Shown: piece by piece, positions 32,152 through 41,344 of the stretch
Layout of the letters: each line of letters opens with the position of its first letter
Numbering within the stretch: position 1 is the stretch's first letter
Assembly: GCA_003696605.1 (NCBI GenBank)
Contig: RFGV01000312.1
Span: forward strand, 1-42,193
Reading direction: 5' to 3'
Source: Chloroflexota bacterium
Lineage (GTDB): Bacteria > Chloroflexota > Anaerolineae > Promineifilales > Promineifilaceae
DNA: 42,193 nt
The notes under the pieces: model-generated
What the model saw: only the letters and a program-made list of their open reading frames with translations
The model's database searches: none
What the model was told of the DNA's origin: nothing
Made by a program: the position numbers and the translations under genes

Positions 32152-33201
32152 ATGGGGCTCTATACCCGGCTTGTTCGACCTGTGTTGTATCGTCTTGACC
32201 CGGAGACGGCGCATGAATTGACGTTGTGGTTGTTGGCTTGGGCGCAGGGGGTGTTGCCGGGGCGTGTGGTGTTGCGGGGGATAGCGGGCCGGGTGCCTAA
32301 ACGGCCGTTTTCCTTGTGGGGGCTTACGTTTCCTAATGTGCTGGGGGTGGCCGCTGGTTTTGACAAAGATGTGCGGGTTGCTGCTGGTCTGGCTATGTTG
32401 GGGTTTGGTCACGTAGAAGTAGGAACGCTGACGCCACGTCCCCAAGCTGGCAATCCACGTCCACGTATATTTCGGTTGCCATCTGATGAGGCGTTAATTA
32501 ACCGGATGGGTTTTCCCAATGTAGGAGTAGAATCGGCCGTTTCCCGGCTGGCACGTCTGGCTCAATCTCCGCGCCAGTTTGTGTTAGGGGTTAGCCTGGG
32601 CAAACAGAAAGAGACGCCTTTGGCAGATGCTGTGCAGGATTATTTGGCAGTGATGGCAGGCGTGTATGCCTATGCTGATTACCTGGCTGTCAATATTAGC
32701 TCCCCCAATACGCCAGGCTTGCGGGCATTGCAAGGGGCGACTTATCTGGCTGAGTTATTGCAAACGTTAGTAACAGAACGGGATCGGTTGGCCACAGAAA
32801 CAGGTAAGGGTAAACGGCCGTTGCTGGTCAAAATTGCCCCTGATCTCACCTGGCCAGAACTTGACCAGATACTCGATATTTTGGAACAAGCTGGTATAGA
32901 TGGCATTGTTGCCACCAACACAACCACAAGCCGCTACCAGCTTGTCCATCCCAACGCTCAGGAGCAAGGGGGCTTGAGTGGACGGCCGTTAGCTACCCGT
33001 GCCAACGAAATCATCGCTTACATTTATCAGCAAACAAACGGCCGTTTGCCCATCATCGGTGTTGGCGGGGTACACACAGCCGATGACGCAAGGCGCAAAC
33101 TGGACGCTGGTGCATCACTGGTTCAGCTTTATACAGGCCTCGTCTATGAAGGGCCGGGCATTGCCGGGCGGATTTTGCGTCAACTTTATCCAAACGATTA
33201 G
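32152..33201 (+). CDS. pyrD: Dihydroorotate dehydrogenase (quinone), class 2
   Basis: A 349-residue membrane-associated flavoprotein that oxidises dihydroorotate to orotate in pyrimidine synthesis, passing electrons to quinone. The N-terminal 40 residues (LYTRLVRPVLYRLDPETAHE) are the membrane-binding helices of class 2 enzymes. The FMN barrel has GVAAGFDKD, VGTLTPRPQAGNPRPR, INRMGFPNVG, VNISSPNTPGLR with the catalytic Ser, and VGGVHTADDA. GGAGGGGG lies upstream of the ATG. ACGGCCGT palindromes in this gene encode RPF, RPL and NGR segments in different frames. Confidence 0.97.
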   Translation: MGLYTRLVRPVLYRLDPETAHELTLWLLAWAQGVLPGRVVLRGIAGRVPKRPFSLWGLTFPNVLGVAAGFDKDVRVAAGLAMLGFGHVEVGTLTPRPQAGNPRPRIFRLPSDEALINRMGFPNVGVESAVSRLARLAQSPRQFVLGVSLGKQKETPLADAVQDYLAVMAGVYAYADYLAVNISSPNTPGLRALQGATYLAELLQTLVTERDRLATETGKGKRPLLVKIAPDLTWPELDQILDILEQAGIDGIVATNTTTSRYQLVHPNAQEQGGLSGRPLATRANEIIAYIYQQTNGRLPIIGVGGVHTADDARRKLDAGASLVQLYTGLVYEGPGIAGRILRQLYPND

Positions 33202-33297
33202 TTGGCGCAACCCACGAAAACCCGACGACGTTTAATCTGACCTTACTACTCAGGTATAATTTGAACAAGCAAAACTAAAACCAATGTGAGCAGTGGT

Positions 33298-33588
33298 ATG
33301 ACAGAACAAACAACAAAACGACTGGAAGCAACTGTATACGGCCGTGTCCAGGGCGTAAACTTTCGCTACTACACCCAGAAGGAAGCTCAGCGCCTGCAAT
33401 TAACCGGTTGGGTAGCCAATCAACGCAACGGCACAGTCAAAGTAGTTGCCGAAGGGCCAGAAGACACCCTGAAAGCATTCATCGAGTTCTTGCACAAAGG
33501 ATCACCTGCCGCTCGTGTAGAGCGAGTAGAACTCTCCTGGCTACCGGCAACAGGTGAATTCAATCGGTTTAAGGTGCGCTGGTTATGA
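33298..33588 (+). CDS. acyP: Acylphosphatase
   Basis: A 96-residue enzyme that hydrolyses acyl phosphates. The signature [18 protein letters not shown] carries the catalytic Arg, and [17 protein letters not shown] carries the catalytic Asn. A TATAAT at about 33254-33259 gives a normal leader. The start may be the ATG at 33298 or the in-frame GTG at 33286; neither has a strong SD. Its stop overlaps the next gene by 4 bases (ATGA), so the two are coupled. Confidence 0.93.
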   Translation: MTEQTTKRLEATVYGRVQGVNFRYYTQKEAQRLQLTGWVANQRNGTVKVVAEGPEDTLKAFIEFLHKGSPAARVERVELSWLPATGEFNRFKVRWL

Positions 33589-34865
33589 CAACACTGGACG
33601 AAAAAAGCATTGTTGAACGACAACGGCTGGCCTGGGCATTTCTACTGGGCAGTTTTGCTATTTGTATTCTCATCAGCATCGCGATTCCTTTTGGTGTAAA
33701 TGCTGCCCTGGAAAATGCCAAAGAGCCGTTACAGGTGGTGATTCAGGCCAACCAGGGAACAGTGGGGGTGGATGACGAAACTGGATTGCGGCGGGCTGTT
33801 TTGGCTGGCGAACAACCACAATCGGTAATGCCTGGCTCCAGTATTCTAACTGATGCCACAGCTACCGCACTGATGTCTTTTTTCCCGCCCAGTCGTGAGA
33901 CAGCACAGTTGTTGGTGCGGATGCGAATTTATAGCAACACACTGGTTCGCCTGGAAGAGGCAGATGCGCCTCGTTTTGATATGAGTGAATCGCCATATAT
34001 CTTGCGGCTGAATCTGGAAAACGGCCGTTTGTTGTTGAATTTGCCCACACGTCGAGAACGGCCGTTTATCATCATCGTCGCCACCCCACAAGGACACATT
34101 ACCATTCAGGAGCCCGGTCAATACTCCCTCGAAGTCAACAACGATGCTGCCCAAATTGCCGTTCGTGAAGGGCGGGCACTGATCAACACCACCAACCAAT
34201 CTCTCCCGCTTCTCTCCGACCAACGCGCTGTTTTACCCCTCAATGGTGAACTCATTGGTCCGCTGGACACCGAACGAGACTTTATTCGTAATGGTGACTT
34301 TGCCATTGGCCTTGCTGATTGGTCACTCTTCGCCTGGCGCGTCGAGTTGCCCGACCAGCCTGAGGGGAATGTTACCGTGCGCGATCGTGCCGGCGAGCCA
34401 GTCCTGCATATTATTCGCGATGGGTTAGGGCATGCCGATGTCCGGGTACGACAAATTATCAACCAGGATGTAACCGATTATGAATCGCTACGCATCCAGA
34501 CCACATTCCGTATTGTTGGCCAAACGTTAGGTGTGTGCGGTATTCAGGGGAGTGAGTGCCCCTTGTTTGTACGAGTAGATTATGTGGATGACACCGGCGT
34601 TTTGCGTTCGTGGCAGCAAGGATTTTATGCGGTGGGTGAAATTGGGCCAGAAACACCAGATGCTTGTATCTCTTGTGCGTTGGCACAACAAGCCCATTTG
34701 CGCGTGCCCCTGGCACAAGATTATTTCTTTGAGCTGAATTTGCTGGATGAACTGGCACGGCAAGGTTTGTTGCCACCTCGTTTTATTAATAGTGTGAGTC
34801 TGATTGCTTCCGGGCACAGCTTTGAGGTGGAAGTGGTAGATGTGGCCCTGTTGGCGGAGGAATAG
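33585..34865 (+). CDS. Membrane-anchored FecR-like protein
   Basis: A 426-residue protein with one transmembrane helix near the N-terminus (residues about 15-42) and a large extracytoplasmic part. Residues about 50-200 resemble a FecR domain: [31 protein letters not shown], then [13 protein letters not shown] and [12 protein letters not shown]. The C-terminal half (about 225-426) starts [15 protein letters not shown] and looks like a galactose-binding-type beta sandwich. FecR proteins usually regulate an ECF sigma factor, but none is adjacent. Two Cys pairs ([12 protein letters not shown]) may form disulphides. The function is unknown; the domain calls are by eye. Confidence 0.7.
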   Translation: MTTLDEKSIVERQRLAWAFLLGSFAICILISIAIPFGVNAALENAKEPLQVVIQANQGTVGVDDETGLRRAVLAGEQPQSVMPGSSILTDATATALMSFFPPSRETAQLLVRMRIYSNTLVRLEEADAPRFDMSESPYILRLNLENGRLLLNLPTRRERPFIIIVATPQGHITIQEPGQYSLEVNNDAAQIAVREGRALINTTNQSLPLLSDQRAVLPLNGELIGPLDTERDFIRNGDFAIGLADWSLFAWRVELPDQPEGNVTVRDRAGEPVLHIIRDGLGHADVRVRQIINQDVTDYESLRIQTTFRIVGQTLGVCGIQGSECPLFVRVDYVDDTGVLRSWQQGFYAVGEIGPETPDACISCALAQQAHLRVPLAQDYFFELNLLDELARQGLLPPRFINSVSLIASGHSFEVEVVDVALLAEE

Positions 34866-34872
34866 CTGCAAA

Positions 34873-36075
34873 TTATGTGTTTGTGTCGGTTGTCCAGTTT
34901 TTGAGCCATGCTTCCAGATCGGCAGGGGTGTTAGCTACCACAGCTGTAAATTTTGTGCCGGGGTAGTGTTGGCGGAACCAGGCTGCTGTTAGCACTTCTG
35001 GCCAATGATGTGGATTGACTGCCAGGACGTGTCGTTCTTCCCATTCACCAATGCCGGCATCGTCGGCGGAGAAGCCGATGGTATAACGGCCGTTGTAGCT
35101 GCCACGCGCTGCCGCCACAAACCAGTGGATATCGGCCGTGGGGGGGAGCAAGACATACACGCGCCGGTAGTTGAGTCGGCTGCTGCTGGGTACTAACTGG
35201 ACTTCACGGGCAACTTGTAACAGGCGCAGGGATAGTAGCCGGGCGCCCTCGTCGGCAACGAAGCGGATTTCGTATAGGCCGTCGTTAGGTGGTGTGAAAT
35301 CATACCGCCAGGTGTGTCGTTCGCCATCCAAAACGTAACCGTGGGGAGAAACGGCCGTTTCTCGTTCGTGTTCATCCAGCACCAACAACGATACGTTTTG
35401 ATGTTTCCGCAGCGAAGAAACTACCACAGTGACCGGTTCTCCAGGTTTCGGCCGTTCTGGTTCCAGAATGATATGTGTATCTCCTGAGCCAACAATATTA
35501 AGACCACGGCGATATTGACCTAACGGCCGTAACCTGGCCCGCCGCCAAAAAACAGCCTGTTGTCGCTTGGGCAAGTTGGGAGCAGATTTCAGATAAACGG
35601 TAATAATCGTTGTTTGCGCTTCTGCAGTCAGATGCAACGTTTCCCAATGCCCAATTGGCTGAATACGTTCACTCCAGATAACTAACGGGCTTTCCGGGTC
35701 CAGTCCACCTGTCGGATCAATACCAATTTGCAGATTGACGTCACCCGGCTCCAGAATTTTGCCTGGAGCTGCATCATCACTGGACCACGCCAGCCCTTCT
35801 ACGGTGAACTCATACCGGTTGCCTGGTGCAGAAGGGACTTGTTGCCACAAGCCGGCCACATGGGTGCCCCAAGGCGTGCTAAGCTGTTGCGTAAAACGGC
35901 CGTCTAGCACAAACCCATTATAAACCGGCTGCCGATTTTGCCAGTTGGCATGATTTTCTTCAGGGTCTAGCCACCACGGCGCCCAACCCGTTGCGATAGT
36001 TAACTTCTCATTTCCCCGATATGCCCGAAACGGCTCACCCAGTTTCCCATTCAGCAAAATCCGATTTTGTGCCAT
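34873..36075 (-). CDS. Beta-sandwich protein of unknown function
   Basis: I do not recognise this 400-residue protein. No signal peptide or membrane segment is visible. The N-terminal half (about 15-190) looks like a carbohydrate-binding beta sandwich (FVLDGRFTQQLSTPWGTHVAGLWQ, YEFTVEGLAWSSD, LHLTAEAQTTIITVYLKSAP). The middle (about 205-290) is Ig-like (PKPGEPVTVVVSS, YDFTPPNDGLYEIRFVADEG). The C-terminal 80 residues are a separate mixed fold. The ATG overlaps the radC stop by one base (TAATG), so they are co-translated. A role in binding glycans is possible but not shown. Confidence 0.75.
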   Translation of the reverse strand: MAQNRILLNGKLGEPFRAYRGNEKLTIATGWAPWWLDPEENHANWQNRQPVYNGFVLDGRFTQQLSTPWGTHVAGLWQQVPSAPGNRYEFTVEGLAWSSDDAAPGKILEPGDVNLQIGIDPTGGLDPESPLVIWSERIQPIGHWETLHLTAEAQTTIITVYLKSAPNLPKRQQAVFWRRARLRPLGQYRRGLNIVGSGDTHIILEPERPKPGEPVTVVVSSLRKHQNVSLLVLDEHERETAVSPHGYVLDGERHTWRYDFTPPNDGLYEIRFVADEGARLLSLRLLQVAREVQLVPSSSRLNYRRVYVLLPPTADIHWFVAAARGSYNGRYTIGFSADDAGIGEWEERHVLAVNPHHWPEVLTAAWFRQHYPGTKFTAVVANTPADLEAWLKNWTTDTNT

Positions 36076-36788
36076 TACTCAAACCCCAATCCACGTTCTT
36101 TTAACGATACATACCTTTGTCGCCCAATAATGATATGATCTAACAGCTCTATACCCAACAATTTGCCTGCTTCCACCAGCTGTTGCGTAACACGCACATC
36201 CTCAGGGGAAGGAGACGGATCGCCAGAAGGGTGGTTGTGAGCCACAATCAGAGCAGCCGCATTTTGCCGAATTGCTGGCCGGAAAACTTCAGCAATACGA
36301 ACAACGGAACTGTTAAGACTACCTTTGTAAATAGTGGGAGTTGCCAATACCTGATTGCGTGTATTGAGCAAAATGACTCGCAAATGTTCCTGTTCCAGAA
36401 ACATCATTTCTGACATGAGTAAATTGGCCGCGTCAGCAGGCGAGGTAACGCGTGGTTTTTCCTGTGGGGAAGTTGTTACAAGTCGTCGTCCCAGTTCTAG
36501 TGCAGCTTTAATTTCGATAGCTTTGGCTGCGCCAATACCTTTGACATGCGTCAGTTCGGCAATACTGGCCTGAGCCAGACCGGATAGATCTCCGAAAGTA
36601 TAGAGAACTCTTTCGGCAAGACGAATGACGCTTTCTCCGCCTGTGCCGGTGCGAAGAATGATGGCCAACAGTTCAGCTGTGGAAATCGCTTTTTCTCCCA
36701 AATGCATTAAGCGTTCTCGTGGTCGCTCGTGCTGTGGCAGGTCACGAATCAATGGTGTGTATTGGACATGCTGTTGCGAATCGTTCAT
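36075..36788 (-). CDS. radC: RadC/JAB-domain protein
   Basis: A 237-residue RadC-family protein. The N-terminal part has a helix-hairpin-helix ([20 protein letters not shown]). The C-terminal JAMM metalloprotease-like core has [14 protein letters not shown] with the metal ligands, and an upstream Glu in AEVFRPAI. The family is widespread and of uncertain function despite its DNA-repair name. AGGAG lies 8 bases before the ATG at 36788; the frame to 36812 is rejected for that reason. Confidence 0.94.
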   Translation of the reverse strand: MNDSQQHVQYTPLIRDLPQHERPRERLMHLGEKAISTAELLAIILRTGTGGESVIRLAERVLYTFGDLSGLAQASIAELTHVKGIGAAKAIEIKAALELGRRLVTTSPQEKPRVTSPADAANLLMSEMMFLEQEHLRVILLNTRNQVLATPTIYKGSLNSSVVRIAEVFRPAIRQNAAALIVAHNHPSGDPSPSPEDVRVTQQLVEAGKLLGIELLDHIIIGRQRYVSLKERGLGFE

Positions 36789-36827
36789 CAACGTGCTCCT
36801 GTTGGGTGGCATGAGGGTTAATGTAGA

Positions 36828-36860
36828 GGACAGACAGATCCATAGCTGGTCTGTCTGTCC
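36828..36860. repeat. Long inverted repeat between two minus-strand genes
   Basis: GACAGACAGA (36829-36838) and TCTGTCTGTC (36850-36859) pair perfectly. One extra G-C pair at the base (36828/36860) and a T-G/C-G extension give about 13 pairs in total. There is no U-tract on the minus strand, so it may be an mRNA-processing or attenuating hairpin ahead of radC, rather than a standard terminator. Confidence 0.7.
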
Positions 36861-36898
36861 TTGTGTGTTTTAAGGAAGGGGTGAGAAAGCTGGCTACT

Positions 36899-37084
36899 TT
36901 AGGCAGCCTGGGCAGCACCTTTGATGAGTACTACGAATTCTTCCCATTCTTCAGAGTTGAAGTGTAAGGACACTCCCCCCAGTTCAACGTGGTAAATGAC
37001 GTCATCACCTTCTTTGCTGCGCCAGACACCAAAGTTGTCTGTTTCATTGAGAATTTCTGGTTCTAAATGTTCGTCGTGGTTCAT
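36899..37084 (-). CDS. Small acidic protein coupled to the AI-2E permease
   Basis: I do not recognise this 61-residue soluble acidic protein. It has the pattern NFGVWRSKEGDDVIYHVELG then VSLHFNSEEWEEFVVLIKGA, consistent with a small beta-beta-beta-alpha fold. It has GGAG 5 bases before the ATG, and its ATG overlaps the upstream permease stop by 4 bases (ATGA), which makes it a convincing gene. Tight coupling suggests it binds or modulates the permease or acts nearby, but no function is known. Confidence 0.75.
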   Translation of the reverse strand: MNHDEHLEPEILNETDNFGVWRSKEGDDVIYHVELGGVSLHFNSEEWEEFVVLIKGAAQAA

Positions 37085-38319
37085 GTTTGCTCCTTTTCTA
37101 AAACAGATTTGGTTTGATGTGAAGCAGGTGGTTCGGCCGAGGAGAAGGGACGGAGGGAAACGGCCGTTTCCACCTCATCCAGTGCCGTTACCATATCTGG
37201 AAACGGTGGCTGGTCTGTCAACTTGCAATATACATACAACAAAACCAATCGGCCAGTCGCTAACACCGGCGCTGCCAGCAAAATCCCCAGCAGCCCAGCC
37301 ACACTAGCCCCGGCCAACGCACCCAAAATGACAACCAGAGGGTGTAACTTTAAATGATACCCAATAATACGCGGCACCAGATAATAATTCTCCATCTGGA
37401 AAATTACCGCATACAGCCCCAACACCAACACGGTAAACCAAAACGGAGACATCGCCTGGCCAATCCAGCTAGACTCACTCTGAAAAAACGCCAAAAAAGC
37501 CGCCGGAATCGCCGCCAGTACAGGGCCAATCGTTGGTAAAAATTCTGCCAGACCTGCTATCAGAGCCAGCAAAATCGCATTAGGCAACCCCAAAACCAGA
37601 GCTACCCCAAATACGATCATACCCACAACCAGACAAAGTACCAACTGTCCCCGTAAAAATGCATGCCAGGTCTTGTTAATTTCCTCACTCATTCGCAGCA
37701 TTTCATCCCGATAGTCTGGCGGCGTTAATTGCATAATGCCGGCAAACAATGTTTCGTGATCTTTAACCAGATAGAACGAGAGAAACAAAACCACAATTGT
37801 CCAACCAACAGTGGATAAAGTGGCACTGGCTACCGTGCTAAAGACAGCCAGCGTTTGCCGGCCTACAGTTTGAATAATATCCAGCAAGTTGGTGGTCAGA
37901 GCAGTGTAGGTAGGGCCTAATGCCAGTTCATCAATGGGTATTTCTATAGATTCGTTGATAACCAAAGGCTTTTGCAAAAAATCACCTACTTGTTGAATGT
38001 AACGGGGTGTGTTGTTTAGCAAATTGTTGATCTGGTTGGCAATGGGAGGGATAGCACTGGCCGGAATGGCTATGAGCGCGGCCACGATGAGGAGGTACAC
38101 CAGAGCCAGTGCGACAGATTTGGGTAAACGAAAACGTGATTGCAGCCCTTTGACGGCTGGGGTAACCAGATATGCCAGGACGACAGCCATAATTAAGGGT
38201 AATAACAAATATCGTAGTCGGTATAAAAGGAGTAATGCTCCACCAATCAATATGAGCCAGACAGTACGCTTGCTACTGTCGCTCCAGCGTGGCGAGTTGA
38301 CATAATTTTGCCTGTTCAT
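37081..38319 (-). CDS. AI-2E (PerM/UPF0118) family transporter
   Basis: A 412-residue polytopic membrane protein. It has about seven to eight hydrophobic segments, starting LILIGGALLLLYRLRYLLLP and VLAYLVTPAVKGLQ. The family signatures PTIGPVLAAIPAAFLAF and MENYYLVPRIIGYHLKLHPLVVILGALAG are typical. Members include the AI-2 exporter TqsA and Na+/H+ antiporter-like proteins, so the substrate is open. The ATG at 38319 has GGGGA 8 bases upstream; two more residues from a TTG are possible. It is co-translated with the small acidic protein. Confidence 0.9.
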   Translation of the reverse strand: MNRQNYVNSPRWSDSSKRTVWLILIGGALLLLYRLRYLLLPLIMAVVLAYLVTPAVKGLQSRFRLPKSVALALVYLLIVAALIAIPASAIPPIANQINNLLNNTPRYIQQVGDFLQKPLVINESIEIPIDELALGPTYTALTTNLLDIIQTVGRQTLAVFSTVASATLSTVGWTIVVLFLSFYLVKDHETLFAGIMQLTPPDYRDEMLRMSEEINKTWHAFLRGQLVLCLVVGMIVFGVALVLGLPNAILLALIAGLAEFLPTIGPVLAAIPAAFLAFFQSESSWIGQAMSPFWFTVLVLGLYAVIFQMENYYLVPRIIGYHLKLHPLVVILGALAGASVAGLLGILLAAPVLATGRLVLLYVYCKLTDQPPFPDMVTALDEVETAVSLRPFSSAEPPASHQTKSVLEKEQT

Positions 38320-38398
38320 ATACAATCCCCAAAAAGTAACGCGGCCGGTAACAGTTTTTTCTCATTATAGCAAAAGTGAAATGGACAGCAGGTAAAAA

Positions 38399-38430
38399 AA
38401 AGCCCCGTCGAATGGAATCGACAGGGCTTT
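38399..38430 (-). terminator. Terminator after pnp
   Basis: AAAGCCC and GTCGA (38399-38411, one mismatch) pair with TCGAC and GGGCTTT (38418-38430). On the minus strand a run of Ts follows, so it ends the pnp transcript. It lies between the pnp stop (38451) and the AI-2E gene start. Confidence 0.88.
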
Positions 38431-38450
38431 GGGATTAATTTGCTATTGGT

Positions 38451-40658
38451 TTAGCGACGGGGGTTCCGGCCACCACGGTTGCCGCCACCACGACGACCAC
38501 CCCGATTACGGCCGTTGCCACCACGACCACCAGAGCCCATATCATCTGCTCGCGCCTCTTCCAGGGTCCAGCCAGCCAACACAGCTTTCCGTGATAACCG
38601 AATCTTGCCTTCACGGTCAATATCCGTCACCATCACCATAATTTCATCTCCCACCTGAACGGCATCTTCCACCCGTTTCAGATGTTCTGTAGAAAGCTGC
38701 GAGATGTGCACCATGCCATCTGTGCCTGGAATAAACTCCACAAATGCGCCAAAGTCAGTAACACGGACGACTTTTCCTGTGTAGATTTCGCCCAGTTCCG
38801 GATCGCGGGTAATTTGAGCGATTCGTTCCAAAGCATCTTCTGCTTTCAGGCCATCTACACCAGCTACAAAGACGGTACCATCTTCCTGAATATCAATAGA
38901 AACTTCGTATGTTTCTTCCAGACTGCGAATCGTTGTGCCACCCTTGCCGATGATGGCGCCGATCTTGTCTGGTTCCACCTTGATCGTAAGCATTCGGGGG
39001 GCGTACTTGCTCAAAGACTCGCGTGGGGCAGGCATAGCTTCCAGCATGGCATCCAGAATTTGCATACGGGCTACACGTGCCTGCTCCAGTGCTTCGGCCA
39101 TCAATTCTTTGGAGAGCCCGCTAATTTTGATGTCCATTTGCAAAGCGGTAATGCCTTCGCTGGTACCAGCTACTTTGAAGTCCATATCACCGAGGTGGTC
39201 TTCCATGCCCTGGATGTCGGTCAGAATAGCATATTTTTCACCGTCGGTGACCAGCCCCATGGCGATACCGGCAACTGGCCGAATGAGTGGCACACCACAA
39301 TCCATGAGAGCGAGAGTGGAGGCACATACACTGGCCTGACTGGTACTACCATTTGAGGAAAGGACTTCTGATACGACGCGAATGGTGTATGGGAAGGTTT
39401 CTTCCGGTGGAATCATGGGGCGCAGGGCATTTTCGGCCAGTGCTCCATGTCCAATTTCGCGGCGCTTGGGACCACGAAGTGGCCAGGTTTCACCGGTGGA
39501 GTAGGGCGGGAAGTTGTAGTGGTGCATGTAACGGCGTGTGTCTTCGGGGAAGAGGCCGTCTAGTTTTTGGGCTTCGCGCGGTGTGCCCAGGGCAACAATA
39601 GAGAGGACTTGTGTCTCGCCGCGGGTGAAGAGGCCGGAGCCGTGTGCGCGTGGGCTGATGCCGACTTCGCAGGCGAGGGGGCGAATGGTGGTGTAGTCGC
39701 GCCCGTCAGGACGAATGCCTTCGTGGAGAATGCGATGGCGGATGGTTTCTTTGAGGACTTTGTTGATAACGGTGCGAATGGCTTTGGGATCGGCCGTTTC
39801 GTCTTCTTCCAGAAAGTTGTTTACGACTTCTTCGCGCAATGTGTCCATTGCCTGATTGAGGGCATGCCGGTCGGTGTTTGCTTCTACAATTTCTCGGACT
39901 CGATTTCCTAATCGTGCTTTTACAGCGGCCTCAACTTCTGGATCAATTGTGTAGAAGGGGACTTCTCGCTTGGGTTTTCCCACAGCTGCCCGCATTTCTT
40001 CTTGCAAGTCAATCAGGGGTTGCAGAGCTTTGTGTCCAAAATCAAGTGCTTCAACCAGGATTTCTTCCGTTACCTCGTTAGCTCCTGCCTCTACCATAAT
40101 GATAGCGTCCCGTGTACCAGCCAATCGCAAGTCAAGCTGGCTGACCTCCATTTGTTGGATAGTCGGGTTGGCTACTAGTTCACCATCAATGTAGCCAACA
40201 CGGACAGCACCAATAGGGCCATTCCAGGGAATATCAGAGATGGTGAGGGCAGCGCTGGCTGCGTTGACTGCCATGATGTCCAGATGGTGAATGCTATCTG
40301 ATGAAAGCGTGGTGACAATGATTTGGACTTCGTTGCGCATTCCATCTGGGAAGAGGGGGCGGAGTGGTCGATCGATGAGGCGGGCAGTGAGGATGGCTTC
40401 GGTAGAGGGCCGTCCTTCCCGGCGGAAAAAGCTGCCAGGGATGCGTCCTGCAGCATACATTTTTTCTTCATAGTCTACGCTTAGGGGGAAAAAGTCTAAT
40501 CCTTCCAGTGTGTGTTTGGACATGGTTGCTGTAGCCAGCAACATGCTTTCTCCAATTTGTATAGTTACGGCGCCGCCAGCCTGTCCGGCCAGCTTGCCTG
40601 TGGCGATTTTTACTTCTTGATCACCAACTGTGGTTGTAAAAATTGATTCTTCTAACAT
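38451..40658 (-). CDS. pnp: Polynucleotide phosphorylase with RGG-rich tail
   Basis: A 735-residue 3'-5' exoribonuclease that degrades RNA phosphorolytically. Two RNase PH domains (about 10-230 and 325-550) surround a helical linker. [24 protein letters not shown] and [16 protein letters not shown] are family motifs. A KH domain ([15 protein letters not shown]) and an S1 domain ([15 protein letters not shown]) follow. After S1 comes a Gly/Arg/Asn-rich tail of about 30 residues with several RGG units, likely for extra RNA binding. GGAGG precedes the start; ATG 40658 is 9 bases from it, while ATG 40664 is only 3. rpsO lies upstream, the classic rpsO-pnp order. Confidence 0.97.
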   Translation of the reverse strand: MLEESIFTTTVGDQEVKIATGKLAGQAGGAVTIQIGESMLLATATMSKHTLEGLDFFPLSVDYEEKMYAAGRIPGSFFRREGRPSTEAILTARLIDRPLRPLFPDGMRNEVQIIVTTLSSDSIHHLDIMAVNAASAALTISDIPWNGPIGAVRVGYIDGELVANPTIQQMEVSQLDLRLAGTRDAIIMVEAGANEVTEEILVEALDFGHKALQPLIDLQEEMRAAVGKPKREVPFYTIDPEVEAAVKARLGNRVREIVEANTDRHALNQAMDTLREEVVNNFLEEDETADPKAIRTVINKVLKETIRHRILHEGIRPDGRDYTTIRPLACEVGISPRAHGSGLFTRGETQVLSIVALGTPREAQKLDGLFPEDTRRYMHHYNFPPYSTGETWPLRGPKRREIGHGALAENALRPMIPPEETFPYTIRVVSEVLSSNGSTSQASVCASTLALMDCGVPLIRPVAGIAMGLVTDGEKYAILTDIQGMEDHLGDMDFKVAGTSEGITALQMDIKISGLSKELMAEALEQARVARMQILDAMLEAMPAPRESLSKYAPRMLTIKVEPDKIGAIIGKGGTTIRSLEETYEVSIDIQEDGTVFVAGVDGLKAEDALERIAQITRDPELGEIYTGKVVRVTDFGAFVEFIPGTDGMVHISQLSTEHLKRVEDAVQVGDEIMVMVTDIDREGKIRLSRKAVLAGWTLEEARADDMGSGGRGGNGRNRGGRRGGGNRGGRNPRR

Positions 40659-40970
40659 GCTCATGATCCTCCATATTGCATGGTGGTGAATAGAAACGGC
40701 CGTTTTGCCTGCCAACCCTGCACCCAAACGCATCCTCTTGGCGCAACACCAACAGCATGCACAAAATGCAAAATTTTCAGGCAACAATTCGATGCCATCT
40801 ATTCACTTACTCGTTTCTATAAATTTTGGAAGATGTTAGGGCAATGGGGTTAGGGACTGGGGATTGGCTCATACAAAACGTATGGGACAATACCCAATTC
40901 CTAAATCACCCTTGCTTGCCCCAACACACAATGAGGGCGAAAACAATTCGCCCTCATTGAATCTTCCCGA
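40659..40970 (-). other. rpsO-pnp intergenic region with structured leader
   Basis: No gene is present in these 312 bases. They hold the 40929-40959 hairpin and a possible second stem (CATAC/GTATG near 40870-40885, flanked by ATTGG/CCAAT). One ACGGCCGT palindrome is at 40696. PNPase leaders are often cut by RNases for autocontrol, so this long leader may be regulatory. I see no strong separate -10 for pnp. Confidence 0.5.
40929..40959 (-). terminator. Perfect 13-bp hairpin after rpsO
   Basis: CAATGAGGGCGAA (40929-40941) pairs exactly with TTCGCCCTCATTG (40947-40959) around AACAA. It lies 11 bp after the rpsO stop. No U-tract follows on the minus strand, so it may be a processing or transcript-stabilising stem rather than a full terminator. 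Confidence 0.65.
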
Positions 40971-41240
40971 TTAGCGACGCAACCCAAGACGCTGAAGAAT
41001 TTCCCGGTACTTTTCCGGATCCTTCTTACGCAAGTAGGCAAGCATACGACGACGCTTACCAACAAGCTTCAGCAAGCCACGCCGTGAACTTTCATCATGT
41101 TTATGAATTTTCAGGTGTTCTTGCAATTGCTTGATGCGTCGATCAAAAATAGCGATTTGTACTTCCGGTGAGCCAGTGTCTCCCGGGTGAGTACCAAATT
41201 CTTTTACAATTTCGGCTTTTTCTGCCATATCCAAAGGCAT
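40971..41240 (-). CDS. rpsO: 30S ribosomal protein S15
   Basis: An 89-residue ribosomal protein, the exact usual length, which binds the central domain of 16S rRNA early in 30S assembly. Family features include [17 protein letters not shown], the [22 protein letters not shown] helix and [17 protein letters not shown] lies 9 bases before the ATG at 41240; a start 5 codons upstream would give a longer than normal protein. It precedes pnp, as in many bacteria. Confidence 0.97.
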   Translation of the reverse strand: MPLDMAEKAEIVKEFGTHPGDTGSPEVQIAIFDRRIKQLQEHLKIHKHDESSRRGLLKLVGKRRRMLAYLRKKDPEKYREILQRLGLRR

Positions 41241-41316
41241 TGTTTTGTCCTCCATAAAAATAATTCGTGCCTGATAGCCGTCGTGCCGATAAACGTCGAA
41301 CTCTCAAGCCGATAAA

Positions 41317-41344
41317 ATTATAACTTAAAGCAGGGGGAATTCAA
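41317..41344 (-). promoter_or_regulatory. rpsO promoter
   Basis: On the minus strand, TATAAT (41317-41322) has TTGAAT (41339-41344) upstream with a 16-bp spacer. Transcription would begin near 41310, leaving a leader of about 70 nt before the rpsO ATG. S15 often controls its own synthesis through its leader. Confidence 0.6.
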
